Position numbers and translations under genes: made by a program. Source: Pseudomonadota bacterium (GTDB lineage: Bacteria > Chloroflexota > UBA6077 > JAJPHF01). Taken from it: 60,810 nucleotides of DNA. Position 1 is the stretch's first letter, and each line of letters starts with the position of its first letter. This document shows, one piece after another, positions 7,962-15,320 of this stretch. The stretch is taken from assembly GCA_021325365.1 (NCBI GenBank), contig JAJPHF010000041.1, positions 1-60,810 on the forward strand, read 5' to 3'. Below the pieces are notes generated by a model. That model was not told the origin of the DNA. It made no database searches and saw nothing but the letters and a program-made list of their open reading frames with translations.

Positions 7962-8927
7962 ATGCTGAGGAGCGTGGGCAGGCAGATAGCGTGGCGAGGT
8001 GAGCGGGGCGCGGCGCGCTGGTGGGGCGCGCTGCTCGGGCTGGCGCTGGGCGGAGCCCTGCTTGGGCTGGCGTGCCAGCCCATCGCGCCGCCGCGGGAGC
8101 CGAGCACGCCCGCGCCCTGGCCCACCGAGCCGCAGCCGCGTCGCACCCCGCTGCCGCTCCCCGAGCCGACCGACCCGCCGCCCACGGCCGAGCCCACGGC
8201 CACGCGGGCGCCCGCGGCGTTCATCAACCATCAGAAGGCGCACGTGCTACGTGTGTGGGACGGGCAGAGCGTCCTGATCGAGAACGGACTGACGGTGCGC
8301 TATCTCGGCGTGCAAGCGCCGAGCGCCGGCGCCTTTGGTCGGCCGAGCGCTCCGGGCGGCGCGGCCGCCGCGCAGCGTAACGCCGAGCTGGTCGAGGGCA
8401 AAGAGGTTGAGCTGGAGCAGGACGTGACCGACGTGGACGAGAATGGGCAGTTGCCCCGCTACGTCTACGTGGACGGCGAGATGGTGAACCGGACGCTGCT
8501 GGAGGAAGGGCTGATCCAGACGGCCGTGCAGCCGCCCGACACACGCTACGAGCAGGACTTGCTGGCCGCCGAGCAGGAGGCCTGGAGCGCGAAGCGGGGC
8601 GTATGGGCGAACGCGCCGACGATGACGCGCACGCCGGTCGTCCGCCCGCGGGCGACGCTCCGTCCGGCTCCCGCCGCGCCGCCGGCCACGAGCGCGCCCG
8701 TGCCCGTCGCCACGCCGACCGCCGCGTCGCGCCCGGCACCACGCTTCGGGGACGAAGCGGCCACACCCACGTCGCCGCCCGCCGCGCCCACGCGCCCGCC
8801 GGCCCCCGCCGCGCCGGCCGCGCCGACGCCGCGCGCGGCCACTGTCGCGCCGGCGCCTGCTACCCCCGCGCCGGCCCAGCCGCCAGCCGCGCCCTCGCCG
8901 CGCGTGATCCCGCGCTTCGGCCAGTAG
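7962..8927 (+). CDS. Thermonuclease-like (SNase-fold) lipoprotein with Pro-rich tails
   Basis: About 321 aa. Signal peptide ending in LGLACQP (lipobox), a Pro/Thr-rich linker (residues about 35-85), a staphylococcal-nuclease-like OB-fold domain (HVLRVWDGQSVLIENG to the KRGVWAN end), then a long Pro/Ala-rich C-terminal tail. The YVYVDGEMVNRTLLEEGLI block is typical of SNases. However, the catalytic loop normally reading G-I-D-x-P-E is GVQAPSAG, lacking the Asp/Glu, so nuclease activity is doubtful. Probably a cell-surface protein with a binding or structural role. The start is uncertain: GTG 7974 and GTG 7992 are also in frame. Confidence 0.7.
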   Translation: MLRSVGRQIAWRGERGAARWWGALLGLALGGALLGLACQPIAPPREPSTPAPWPTEPQPRRTPLPLPEPTDPPPTAEPTATRAPAAFINHQKAHVLRVWDGQSVLIENGLTVRYLGVQAPSAGAFGRPSAPGGAAAAQRNAELVEGKEVELEQDVTDVDENGQLPRYVYVDGEMVNRTLLEEGLIQTAVQPPDTRYEQDLLAAEQEAWSAKRGVWANAPTMTRTPVVRPRATLRPAPAAPPATSAPVPVATPTAASRPAPRFGDEAATPTSPPAAPTRPPAPAAPAAPTPRAATVAPAPATPAPAQPPAAPSPRVIPRFGQ

Positions 8928-9039
8928 CTTGCCAGCGCCCGCGCGGCGCCGGCGCGGCGGGAGCTATCCGCCCGCGGCCGGCCGCCGTCCTCCGGCGCGG
9001 CGGTTGACGTGTTGGGCGACCAGCGCTCTGACGGGCCCG

Positions 9040-9045
9040 TATAAT
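9040..9045 (+). promoter_or_regulatory. Putative sigma-A -10 box
   Basis: TATAAT, 27 bases upstream of the flavin reductase start in otherwise very GC-rich sequence. No good -35 hexamer at the usual distance. Confidence 0.5.
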
Positions 9046-9072
9046 GCGACAGGCCGGCAGGGAGGCAGCGTG

Positions 9073-9549
9073 ATGGACGAGGCGGCGAAGAAAACGGTGC
9101 TGCGGCTGTTCCCGTACGGGCTGTACGCGGTCACGGCGACGGACGGGACGGTGGCGAGCGGCATGACGGCGAACTGGCTGACCCAAGTCTCGTTCGAGCC
9201 GCCACTCGTGGCGGTGGCCGTCGAGAACGACGCCCGGACGCTCCAGCTCATTCGCGCGGGCGGCCACTTTGCAGTGAACGTGCTGGCGGCCGGCCAACGG
9301 GAGCTGGCCGGGCTGCTCGGGCGCAAGTCGCGGAACGTGCCCGACAAGCTGCAGCAGACGGAGTACCGCGCGGGCGAGACGGGGGCGCCGCTGCTGGCCG
9401 CCGCGCTCGGCTACGTCGAGTGCCGAGTGGTGAGCGAGCAGGCGACGGGCGACCACACGCTGGTCGTGGGGGAAGTGGTGGCCGCCGGGCTGCGCGAGGC
9501 GGGCCAGCCGCTCACCCTCCAGGAAACCGGCTTCCGCTACGCGGGCTAG
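9073..9549 (+). CDS. Flavin reductase-like, FMN-binding protein
   Basis: 158 aa, the usual length of flavin-reductase-like split-barrel proteins. The N-terminus LFPYGLYAVTATDG and GMTANWLTQVSFEPP is the FMN-binding signature, followed by VENDART and HFAVNVLAAGQ. Members reduce FMN with NAD(P)H for two-component monooxygenases, or act as flavoredoxins. GGAGG lies seven bases before ATG 9073 and a TATAAT box at 9040, so it is probably its own transcription unit, closed by the palindrome at 9558-9583. The UbiD gene converges on it. UbiD enzymes use prenylated FMN, but a direct functional link is only a guess. Confidence 0.88.
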   Translation: MDEAAKKTVLRLFPYGLYAVTATDGTVASGMTANWLTQVSFEPPLVAVAVENDARTLQLIRAGGHFAVNVLAAGQRELAGLLGRKSRNVPDKLQQTEYRAGETGAPLLAAALGYVECRVVSEQATGDHTLVVGEVVAAGLREAGQPLTLQETGFRYAG

Positions 9550-9557
9550 GACAAGGT

Positions 9558-9583
9558 GGGGGGTGGGGAATTCCCCACCCCCC
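9558..9583. terminator. Bidirectional palindromic terminator
   Basis: Perfect 26-bp palindrome centred on GGGGAATTCCCC with C6 then TTT on the + strand. It lies between the convergent flavin reductase and ubiD-like genes. Confidence 0.7.
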
Positions 9584-9590
9584 TTTCGCA

Positions 9591-11252
9591 CTAGCCCATG
9601 GAGGGGGCGCCGCCGAACTCCTCGCGCTCTTTGACGGTCGGCTCGCCGCCAAGCAGGTTCGGGACGCCGTCCCCCTGCGGCACGCTCTTCTCCTCGCCGG
9701 GCTGCTTGCCCGGCTCGAAGCCGCCGACCTCGTGGTACACCACCTTCTGGTCGGCCTCGAAGGCGCGCACCGTCGGCACCTCGCCCGGCAGCCCTAGCTC
9801 CTGCCAGCGGCTCGCCACGCTGTTGTACACGCTCTCGCGCAGCGTCGTGCGCTTGCTGAACACCGGCAGGTAGCGGTGCTCCTTGCAGGCGTTGATGAGC
9901 GCCTTCGAGCCGTAGGGCCGCTCCTCGGGCGGGTTCTGGGTCGGGTCGAGCCAGGTGCTCCAGGTGTTGCGCAGCACGTCGATGTCCTCGATGGGGTTGC
10001 TGCGGCTCCCCATCGCCCAGATCACCTGGTCCATGTCGGTGGGGTCGATGTCCTCGTCGACGGCGATGATCCACTTCGTGTAGTAGGCGCCGCCGGGCAC
10101 CTGGGCGGCCAGCGCGAGCACCTGGGCCGCATGGCCGGCGTAGCGCTGCTCCAGGCTGATGATCGTCATGCCGAAGCCGCCCGCGCTCGCCGGGTGGGAG
10201 TAGACGCCGACGATGCCGGGCACGCCCAGCTTCTCCAGGTCGTTCCAGATGCGGGCCGAGCGGGCTACACCGAAGAAGGCGCTCTGCTCGCAGGAGGGGT
10301 AGTCGGCCATCAGCGCGTTGGTGAGGATCGGGCGCGTGCGGTAGTGGACGGCGGTGACGTTCACCAGCGGGCAGCCCGCCTCGGGGCGCCCGTAGTAGCC
10401 GGGGAACTCGCCGAACGGCCCCTCGGTCTTCACGGAGTTGGGCCGGATCTCGCCCTCGATCACGAACTCGGCGTTCGCCGGGATCAGCAGGTCGGTGGTC
10501 TTGCCGCGCACGACGGGGATCGCCTCGCCCTTGATACCGCCGGCGAACTCGTACTCCGAGACGTTCTTCGGGAAGGTCTGGGAGCCGACGACCATGAAGA
10601 GCGGATCGACGCCCCAGGCGGCGGCCACCGGCACGGTCTCGCCGCGCTGCCAGGCGCGGGTGATGTGCAGGCGGGCATCCTTGCCCGGCGACAAGTACAG
10701 GCCCACCTCGCGGTCGCCCTGGAGCATCATGCGGTAGGTGCCGAGGTTCAGGTAGCCGCTGTCGGGGTCGCGCGTGATGACGCAGTCGGCGGTGCCGGCG
10801 TAGCGCCCGCCGTCGAGCGGCCAGTGCTTGGGGATCGGGAGCTGGCTCAGGTCCACCTCGGCGCCAGTCTTCGTGTTCTCGTAGACGGGCGCCTGGCCCG
10901 CTTCGATCTCTCGCGGGGGGATGCGCTGGTTCATCTTCTCCTTGACGCGGCGGATCAGCTCCAGGCGCGGCAGATCGACCGGCTCCTCATGCGTGAGGGC
11001 GATGCGCTTGAAGCTGGGCCCGAGCAGGTTCCACAGCGAGCGCGCGCCGATAGGGCTGTTCTCGTAGCCGCGAATCTGGTTGAACAGGACCGCCGGCGAC
11101 GGGTTTTGCTTCGCCACCAGGTAGGTGATGGCGCCCATCTCTTCGTTCCAGTCGACGGGCTTATCGACCCGTACCAGCTCGCCCATCGCCTCGACGCGGT
11201 CCAGCCAGTCGCGCAGGTCTTGAATGGGCTTTACCTTCGTCGCCATCGCCAT
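9591..11252 (-). CDS. UbiD-family decarboxylase
   Basis: About 553 aa. UbiD-family prenyl-FMN-dependent (de)carboxylase. Visible signatures: DLRDWLDRVEAMGELVRVD at the N-terminus, the metal/prFMN region LNLGTYRMM and DARLHITRAW, and the catalytic stretch EGPFGEFPGYYG containing the conserved Glu. Members reversibly decarboxylate aromatic, heteroaromatic or alpha,beta-unsaturated acids (VdcC, phenolic-acid, pyrrole-2-carboxylate and polyprenyl types). No ubiX prenyltransferase is present in the window. It lies 27 bases behind the GntR regulator on the same strand, so the two form an operon. The start is ATG 11252 or 11246; AAAGGAG is upstream. Confidence 0.9.
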   Translation of the reverse strand: MAMATKVKPIQDLRDWLDRVEAMGELVRVDKPVDWNEEMGAITYLVAKQNPSPAVLFNQIRGYENSPIGARSLWNLLGPSFKRIALTHEEPVDLPRLELIRRVKEKMNQRIPPREIEAGQAPVYENTKTGAEVDLSQLPIPKHWPLDGGRYAGTADCVITRDPDSGYLNLGTYRMMLQGDREVGLYLSPGKDARLHITRAWQRGETVPVAAAWGVDPLFMVVGSQTFPKNVSEYEFAGGIKGEAIPVVRGKTTDLLIPANAEFVIEGEIRPNSVKTEGPFGEFPGYYGRPEAGCPLVNVTAVHYRTRPILTNALMADYPSCEQSAFFGVARSARIWNDLEKLGVPGIVGVYSHPASAGGFGMTIISLEQRYAGHAAQVLALAAQVPGGAYYTKWIIAVDEDIDPTDMDQVIWAMGSRSNPIEDIDVLRNTWSTWLDPTQNPPEERPYGSKALINACKEHRYLPVFSKRTTLRESVYNSVASRWQELGLPGEVPTVRAFEADQKVVYHEVGGFEPGKQPGEEKSVPQGDGVPNLLGGEPTVKEREEFGGAPSMG

Positions 11253-11279
11253 GAGGGGCACGCTCCTTTCTGTGCGACA

Positions 11280-12065
11280 CTATGCGTGATGAGTCGTCCG
11301 ATGGGACGGCGCGGCGGCCGCACGCTCGGGGCGGCGCGCCGACAGGGAGGGGATCCGGGCAGGCGGGCGCGGCGCCATGTCGTTACGGACGCGGCCTTCG
11401 AGGTGCGTTAGGTGGTCGCGCATCAGGCGCTCCGCCTGGGCGCCGTCGTGAGCGCGCACCGCGTCGAGGAGCCGGCGGTGCTCCTGGAGCGCGCGCGCCG
11501 ACACGACCGGCGTGTTCGGGCGGCGCTCGTCGAGCGTTTCCAGCAGCTCTTGCAGCGCTTGCATCACGAGCGCCAGGACGCGGTTGCCGGCGTGCTCGGC
11601 CAGGATGCGGTGGAACGCGCGGTTGAGCGCTGACACCGCGGCGCCGTCGGCCAGCGCGCGCTCGGCGGCAGCCACGTTGTCGGCCAGCCGCCCGGCCAGC
11701 CCGTCGGCGTCCTGGTCGACGGCGAGGCGGGCGATAGCAGGCTCGACGAGCACGCGCGCCTGGTACAGCTCGTCGGCGCCGACCTGGCCCTGGCGCAGCG
11801 AGTCCTCGAGCGCGCCCAGGAGCGCCGCGCCGTTCGGCTCGGCGACGAAGGCGCCGCCCGCGTACCCGTGGCGCACCTCGACGAGCCCCTGCAGCTCCAG
11901 CACGCGCAGCGCCTCACGCACGCCCAGGCGGCTGACGCCGAACTGCTCGGCCAGCACCGGCTCGGGCGGGAGGCGGTCGCCGGGGCGGCGGCGGCCGGCG
12001 AACACGTCGGCTCGCACCTGCTCGACAATGGCCTGGAAGGCTCGGGGGCGGGCAGCGCGGACCAT
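11280..12065 (-). CDS. FadR-subfamily GntR transcriptional regulator
   Basis: About 261 aa. N-terminal winged helix: FQAIVEQVRADVFAGRRRPGDRLPPEPVLAEQFGVSR, with LGVREALRVLELQGLV as recognition region. C-terminal FCD all-helical ligand domain with the metal/ligand positions ELYQARVLVEP, LNRAFHRILAE, EHRRLLDAV and MRDHL. FCD members usually sense carboxylic acids. The first ATG (12065) is preferred. An upstream GTG at 12095 would place the start right against the operator 12097-12126 with no room for a ribosome site. It is first in an operon with the UbiD gene and presumably autoregulates both through that operator. Confidence 0.88.
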   Translation of the reverse strand: MVRAARPRAFQAIVEQVRADVFAGRRRPGDRLPPEPVLAEQFGVSRLGVREALRVLELQGLVEVRHGYAGGAFVAEPNGAALLGALEDSLRQGQVGADELYQARVLVEPAIARLAVDQDADGLAGRLADNVAAAERALADGAAVSALNRAFHRILAEHAGNRVLALVMQALQELLETLDERRPNTPVVSARALQEHRRLLDAVRAHDGAQAERLMRDHLTHLEGRVRNDMAPRPPARIPSLSARRPERAAAAPSHRTTHHA

Positions 12066-12096
12066 CAGCACATCCGGTCGCGGGTGGCGGCTCACC

Positions 12097-12126
12097 GTTC
12101 AGAGATATGATGTCATACCTCTGAAC
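12097..12126 (-). promoter_or_regulatory. 30-bp inverted-repeat operator for the GntR-UbiD operon
   Basis: Arms GTTCAGAGATATGA and TCATACCTCTGAAC match at 13 of 14 positions around a TG centre. The inner TATGAxxTCATA core resembles FadR/GntR operators, and the site lies just upstream of the regulator gene. Autorepression is inferred from position and family. Confidence 0.7.
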
Positions 12127-12416
12127 AGGATACCCGCCGCTTGCGGCGGCGTCAAGGGCGGCCGCGACCGGCCCAGCGCGCGAGCACGCGCGCGCCGGCC
12201 GGCGGGCCGCCGGTGGTCGGGCCGGCCGGCGGCCGGGGCGTGAACGCCGCAGGAGCCATCACACGCTCCTCCCGTGGATCGCTGGCTCGGGCAGAGCCGC
12301 TGGCGGCGGGCGAAATGGGCGCGACCAGGAGCCGCGCGGCGGAAAGTGGCACTTCTGTCCACGTAACGGCGAGCGCCCGAGCTGTGACCGGCTCGTGATG
12401 GCCGGGCGCTAGAGGC
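12127..12416. other. Gene-free stretch upstream of the GntR operon
   Basis: No convincing coding frame on either strand. It holds a very GC-rich self-complementary patch around 12190-12240 (GCCGGCCGGCGGGCC type). It leads into the candidate RNA at 12417-12554. Confidence 0.5.
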
Positions 12417-12554
12417 AATGGGGATGGGGGGCCTACTATGCGGGCAGAGCTTGCGCCTCGAGTGGGGGCCGAAAGGGGTGATGCGGGGTTGCCGATAGAC
12501 GCCGAGAGCGCCGAATGCGTCGGGGCGGCAGGCTCGCCACCTGCCGCCCCTTTT
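12417..12554 (+). ncRNA. Candidate small RNA ending in an intrinsic terminator (unassigned)
   Basis: About 140 bases without a protein-like frame end in a strong terminator: GGGGCGGCAGG (12522-12532), a 7-base loop, CCTGCCGCCCC (12540-12550), then TTTT. Just upstream, GACGC and GCGTC flank a short loop around 12498-12521. A stretch GCGGGGTTGCCGATA resembles the 3' conserved part of the GEMM (c-di-GMP-I) riboswitch, but the GCAAAGCC half of that motif is absent, so I do not make that call. No gene follows closely on this strand, so a free-standing sRNA is the simplest reading. Confidence 0.35.
12522..12554 (+). terminator. Rho-independent terminator
   Basis: Perfect 11-bp GC stem with a 7-base loop followed by TTTT. 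No protein gene ends directly upstream of it on this strand. Confidence 0.75.
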
Positions 12555-12603
12555 GCTGTCCCATGTCCCGAAGGGTCGGCTTGGCTCGGTAGCGACACGC
12601 AAG

Positions 12604-12643
12604 AAGGCGGGCGGCGAAGACAATTGTCTTCGCCGCCCGCCTT
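12604..12643. terminator. 40-bp perfect palindrome, terminator of the zinc-ribbon gene
   Basis: AAGGCGGGCGGCGAAGACAA and its exact complement, centred on AATT. It lies 18 bases past the stop of the minus-strand zinc-ribbon gene. Confidence 0.75.
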
Positions 12644-12660
12644 GCGGTTATGAGTCGGGG

Positions 12661-13002
12661 CTAGCGGTAGCTGCGCTGCTGCTCGAAGCAGTTGGAGCAG
12701 TAGACCGGCTTGTCGGTGCGCGGCTGGAAGGGCACCTGAGCCACCCCGCCGCACTGCGAGCAGACCGCCTCGTACATCTGGCGCGGCGCGCGCTGATAGC
12801 CGCTGCCACCGCCGTACCCGCGGTCGCTGTCGTACGCCATCCCGCCGCCGCCCGTGCGGGCCTTGCGCGCGGAGCGGCACTCGGGGCAGCGCCCCGGCTC
12901 GTTCGTGAAGCCCTTCTGGGCGTAGAAATCCTGCTCACCTTGCGTGAAGGTGAACGGCTGGCCGCACTCGCGGCAGGTCAGGGTCTTGTCGGCGAAGCTC
13001 AC
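12661..13002 (-). CDS. Two-zinc-ribbon small protein (CxxC-x17-CxxC type)
   Basis: 113 aa. The first ribbon is LTCRECGQPF ... GRCPECRSARK (a probable treble-clef zinc ribbon, zf-trcl type, with FTFTQGEQDFYAQKGF between). A Gly/Tyr-rich linker of about 30 residues follows, then a second ribbon CSQCGG ... VYCSNCF. Such double-ribbon proteins are common in Chloroflexota and may bind nucleic acid; function unproven. GTG 13002 was chosen because AAGGGAGA precedes it. Monocistronic, ending in the 40-bp palindrome. Confidence 0.85.
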   Translation of the reverse strand: MSFADKTLTCRECGQPFTFTQGEQDFYAQKGFTNEPGRCPECRSARKARTGGGGMAYDSDRGYGGGSGYQRAPRQMYEAVCSQCGGVAQVPFQPRTDKPVYCSNCFEQQRSYR

Positions 13003-13187
13003 GCGTGTCTCCCTTGGGAGCGAAAGTTGGCCAAGGGCGTCGATCGTGAGCTGTCTGGAGAGGTGTCTGTCTGACAGCGATGCCAGAGCGGAACCACTTC
13101 GGCGCAGCGCGCGGCGCGACCCTATTAACCACTGGCACAATTATACCACAACTCCCCCCGCCCGATGTCAACCGTACGCGTTTGGTT

Positions 13188-13889
13188 TCAGCGTGGCGGG
13201 CGGCTGGTCAGGTACTCCCAGTAGCGGTCGCTGCCGATGGCCTGAGCTTGCCCCTCGCCCCACTCGGCGATCTCCGCGGCCGACCAGTAGCGCGGCTCAC
13301 CGCGATTCTGCGCCAGGATCGCTTGCAGGAAGCGGCCGTTGCGCTCTAGCTCGATCAGTCGGATGACGGTCTGCTGGATCGCACCGCCGGTCACGGCGCA
13401 GCCGTGGCCGCGCAGCAGGACGGCCGTGCGGCTGCCCAGCGTCTGCGCCACGCGGTCGCCCTTCTCGCGGTCGGTGATCAGGCGGGGATACGGGTAAACG
13501 GGGAGCGGCTCGGCGCCGAACTGAGCGCTCATGTTGCCGAAGATGGGGCGCAGGCCGACAGGGCTCATGCTGAAAACGATGCTCATGTCGGTGTGGGCGT
13601 GGACGACGCTCCGCACGTCCGGACGCGCCCGGTAGATGCTGGCGTGGATGTGCCACTCGCTGTTCGCGCGCATGGTGCCCTCGACCACCTCGCCGTCGAG
13701 GGTCATGGTGAGCACGGTGTCGGGCCGCAGCAGCGCGGGGCTTTGCCGTGGGTTGATGAGGAACTGATCGCTGCCCGGCAGGCGGACGCTGAGGTGGCCG
13801 AAGGCGTCGACCAGGCCGTGCTCGTAGAGGATCCGCGTGCCGGTCGCCAGCAGCGTCTTCAGGCTCTCGTGGTCGGTGGGCGCGACCAT
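13188..13889 (-). CDS. Class II aldolase/adducin family protein
   Basis: 233 aa, standard length for L-fuculose/ribulose-phosphate aldolase-type zinc enzymes. ATGENSEWHIHASIY-like acid/base region is NSEWHIHASIYRARPD. Zinc ligands lie in VVHAHTD and in LLRGHGCAV. GAAGGAG lies eight bases before ATG 13889. Such proteins cleave sugar phosphates or decarboxylate related hydroxy-keto acids; the substrate is unknown. A second, only distantly similar paralogue is at 47116-47820. It stands alone between the zinc-ribbon gene and the divergent dcd. Confidence 0.87.
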   Translation of the reverse strand: MVAPTDHESLKTLLATGTRILYEHGLVDAFGHLSVRLPGSDQFLINPRQSPALLRPDTVLTMTLDGEVVEGTMRANSEWHIHASIYRARPDVRSVVHAHTDMSIVFSMSPVGLRPIFGNMSAQFGAEPLPVYPYPRLITDREKGDRVAQTLGSRTAVLLRGHGCAVTGGAIQQTVIRLIELERNGRFLQAILAQNRGEPRYWSAAEIAEWGEGQAQAIGSDRYWEYLTSRPPR

Positions 13890-14247
13890 TGGCGATACTC
13901 CTTCGATCGGGAATCGCGGCGCCGGGGGCGACGCGCGACGCGGGCCTGGCGCGGCGGACGCCCGGGCGTGTCGGCCGGTTGTCATTGTACAGGCCCCGCC
14001 CGCGCGGCGTGCGCGGTCGCCCGGGACTACGGCCGCGTTACGAAGCGGTTGCGGCCCTAGAGCCTTCGCAGCGCGCCGTTGCTATACTCCGGAAACACCC
14101 CGGGGGCCTGGAGGCCCGCCGGACGAGGGCGTGCCGGCGGCAGGGTGACCGATTGATCACGAACCCGCATGCTCGCTGGCTGCCGCACGCGCGGGGCAAC
14201 CCTGAGCCAGGCGGGCTTGTCTGGCGGAGTACGAGGGGGCAGCAGCC
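13890..14247. other. Divergent promoter region between class II aldolase and dcd
   Basis: No gene seen. TATACT at 14083-14088 reads toward dcd, but without a clear -35. If it is used, the dcd leader would be about 155 bases. No recognised riboswitch. Confidence 0.45.
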
Positions 14248-14880
14248 ATGATTCTGAGCGACCGCGACATCCTGCGCGAGATCGAGGCCGGCCGCATCGC
14301 CATCGAGCCGCTAGAGCGCGACTGCGTTCAACCGTCCAGCGTCGATCTGCACCTGGGCAACAAGCTGCTGCTGTTCCGGAACTCGCACCGGCCGTACATC
14401 GACGTGAAGGCGCCGGTCGACGAACTCATGGAGCCGCACGAGGTGCCCTACGGCGAGTCGTTCGCCGTGCATCCGCTGGAAGTGCTGCTCGCCAATACCT
14501 ACGAGTCGATCACGCTGCCCGACGACCTGGTGGCGCGGCTGGAGGGCAAAAGCTCGCTGGCGCGGCTGGGCTTGCAGGTGCATGCGACGGCCGGCTTCGT
14601 CGATCCGGGGTGGCACGGTCACCTGACGCTCGAGTTGAGCAACGTGACGAAGTTTCCCATCCTGATCTACCCTGGCATGAAGATCGTGCAGATTAACTTC
14701 ATGCGCATGAGCTCGCCGGTGCTCAAGCCCTACGGCAGCGCAGGCCTGCACAGCAAGTACCAGGGTGAGCACGGCCCGATGGCGAGCCGCTACTATCTGG
14801 AGTTCCAGAGCGGGCGAGCGATGGCGGCGGACCTGCGGGCCGCCGACCGGCCGGTTCCCAACGGCACGACCTCGCACTAG
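14248..14880 (+). CDS. dcd: dCTP deaminase
   Basis: 210 aa. Dut/dCTP deaminase fold: PSSVDLHLG at the N-terminus, the active-site segment GKSSLARLGLQVHATAGFVD and WHGHLTLELSN with the catalytic Glu, and a C-terminal SKYQGEHGP motif covering the active site. It converts dCTP to dUTP (or dUMP in bifunctional forms) and feeds dTTP synthesis. This fits thematically with the nrdJ gene 4 kb away, but there is no operon link. ATG 14248 follows GAGGGGGCAGCAGCC. Confidence 0.95.
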   Translation: MILSDRDILREIEAGRIAIEPLERDCVQPSSVDLHLGNKLLLFRNSHRPYIDVKAPVDELMEPHEVPYGESFAVHPLEVLLANTYESITLPDDLVARLEGKSSLARLGLQVHATAGFVDPGWHGHLTLELSNVTKFPILIYPGMKIVQINFMRMSSPVLKPYGSAGLHSKYQGEHGPMASRYYLEFQSGRAMAADLRAADRPVPNGTTSH

Positions 14881-14921
14881 GGCGCGACCCCGGCTCGCGG
14901 GCCCTGGCGGACGACCGCGGC

Positions 14922-15281
14922 ATGGCGGAGCCGAGAATCTCGCTGGGGCGTGGGGCGATCGCGGTGGTGGCGGTCTGGGACTGCGCGGGCGATGTGACGC
15001 TGCGAGTGGTGCGCTGGGCGCTGTTTGGGCGCGAGCGCGCGCTGTACCGCTGGGCGCGCGGCCTGGACTTCGACGGGGCGGCCGACGCGTGGGCGGCGGG
15101 CGTGGCGCTTGAGCGCCAGGACGCGCCGGGCGGCCGCTGGCAGACGCTGGCGCGGCAGGAAACCGAGGGCGTGGGTGGGGCGCCGCCGCTGGGGCGGCTG
15201 CGCGGCTGGGAGGCGGGGCTGGTGGCGCGAGGCGCCAAGCTCGCGGCGCGCCTGGGCAGCTCCGAGGAGGGCAGCGGCTAG
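14922..15281 (+). CDS. Small hypothetical protein
   Basis: 119 aa, no recognised domain. It starts 41 bases after dcd and ends 39 bases before the convergent SEC-C gene. The protein has a strand-rich N-terminus (ISLGRGAIAVVAVWDCAGDV) and an Arg/Ala-rich remainder. Codon use follows neighbouring genes, and the position fits a second gene of the dcd unit. In GC-rich DNA a chance frame of this length is possible, and no clear ribosome site is seen. Confidence 0.4.
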   Translation: MAEPRISLGRGAIAVVAVWDCAGDVTLRVVRWALFGRERALYRWARGLDFDGAADAWAAGVALERQDAPGGRWQTLARQETEGVGGAPPLGRLRGWEAGLVARGAKLAARLGSSEEGSG

Positions 15282-15320
15282 CGCGGGCGCCGAGGAGGAC
15301 CGAGACTCTCGCGCGCCGGG

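Noticed and set aside
12417..12554. c-di-GMP-I (GEMM) riboswitch
   Set aside because: Only a short 3' similarity; the GCAAAGCC block and the tetraloop receptor are not found, and no gene follows on that strand.
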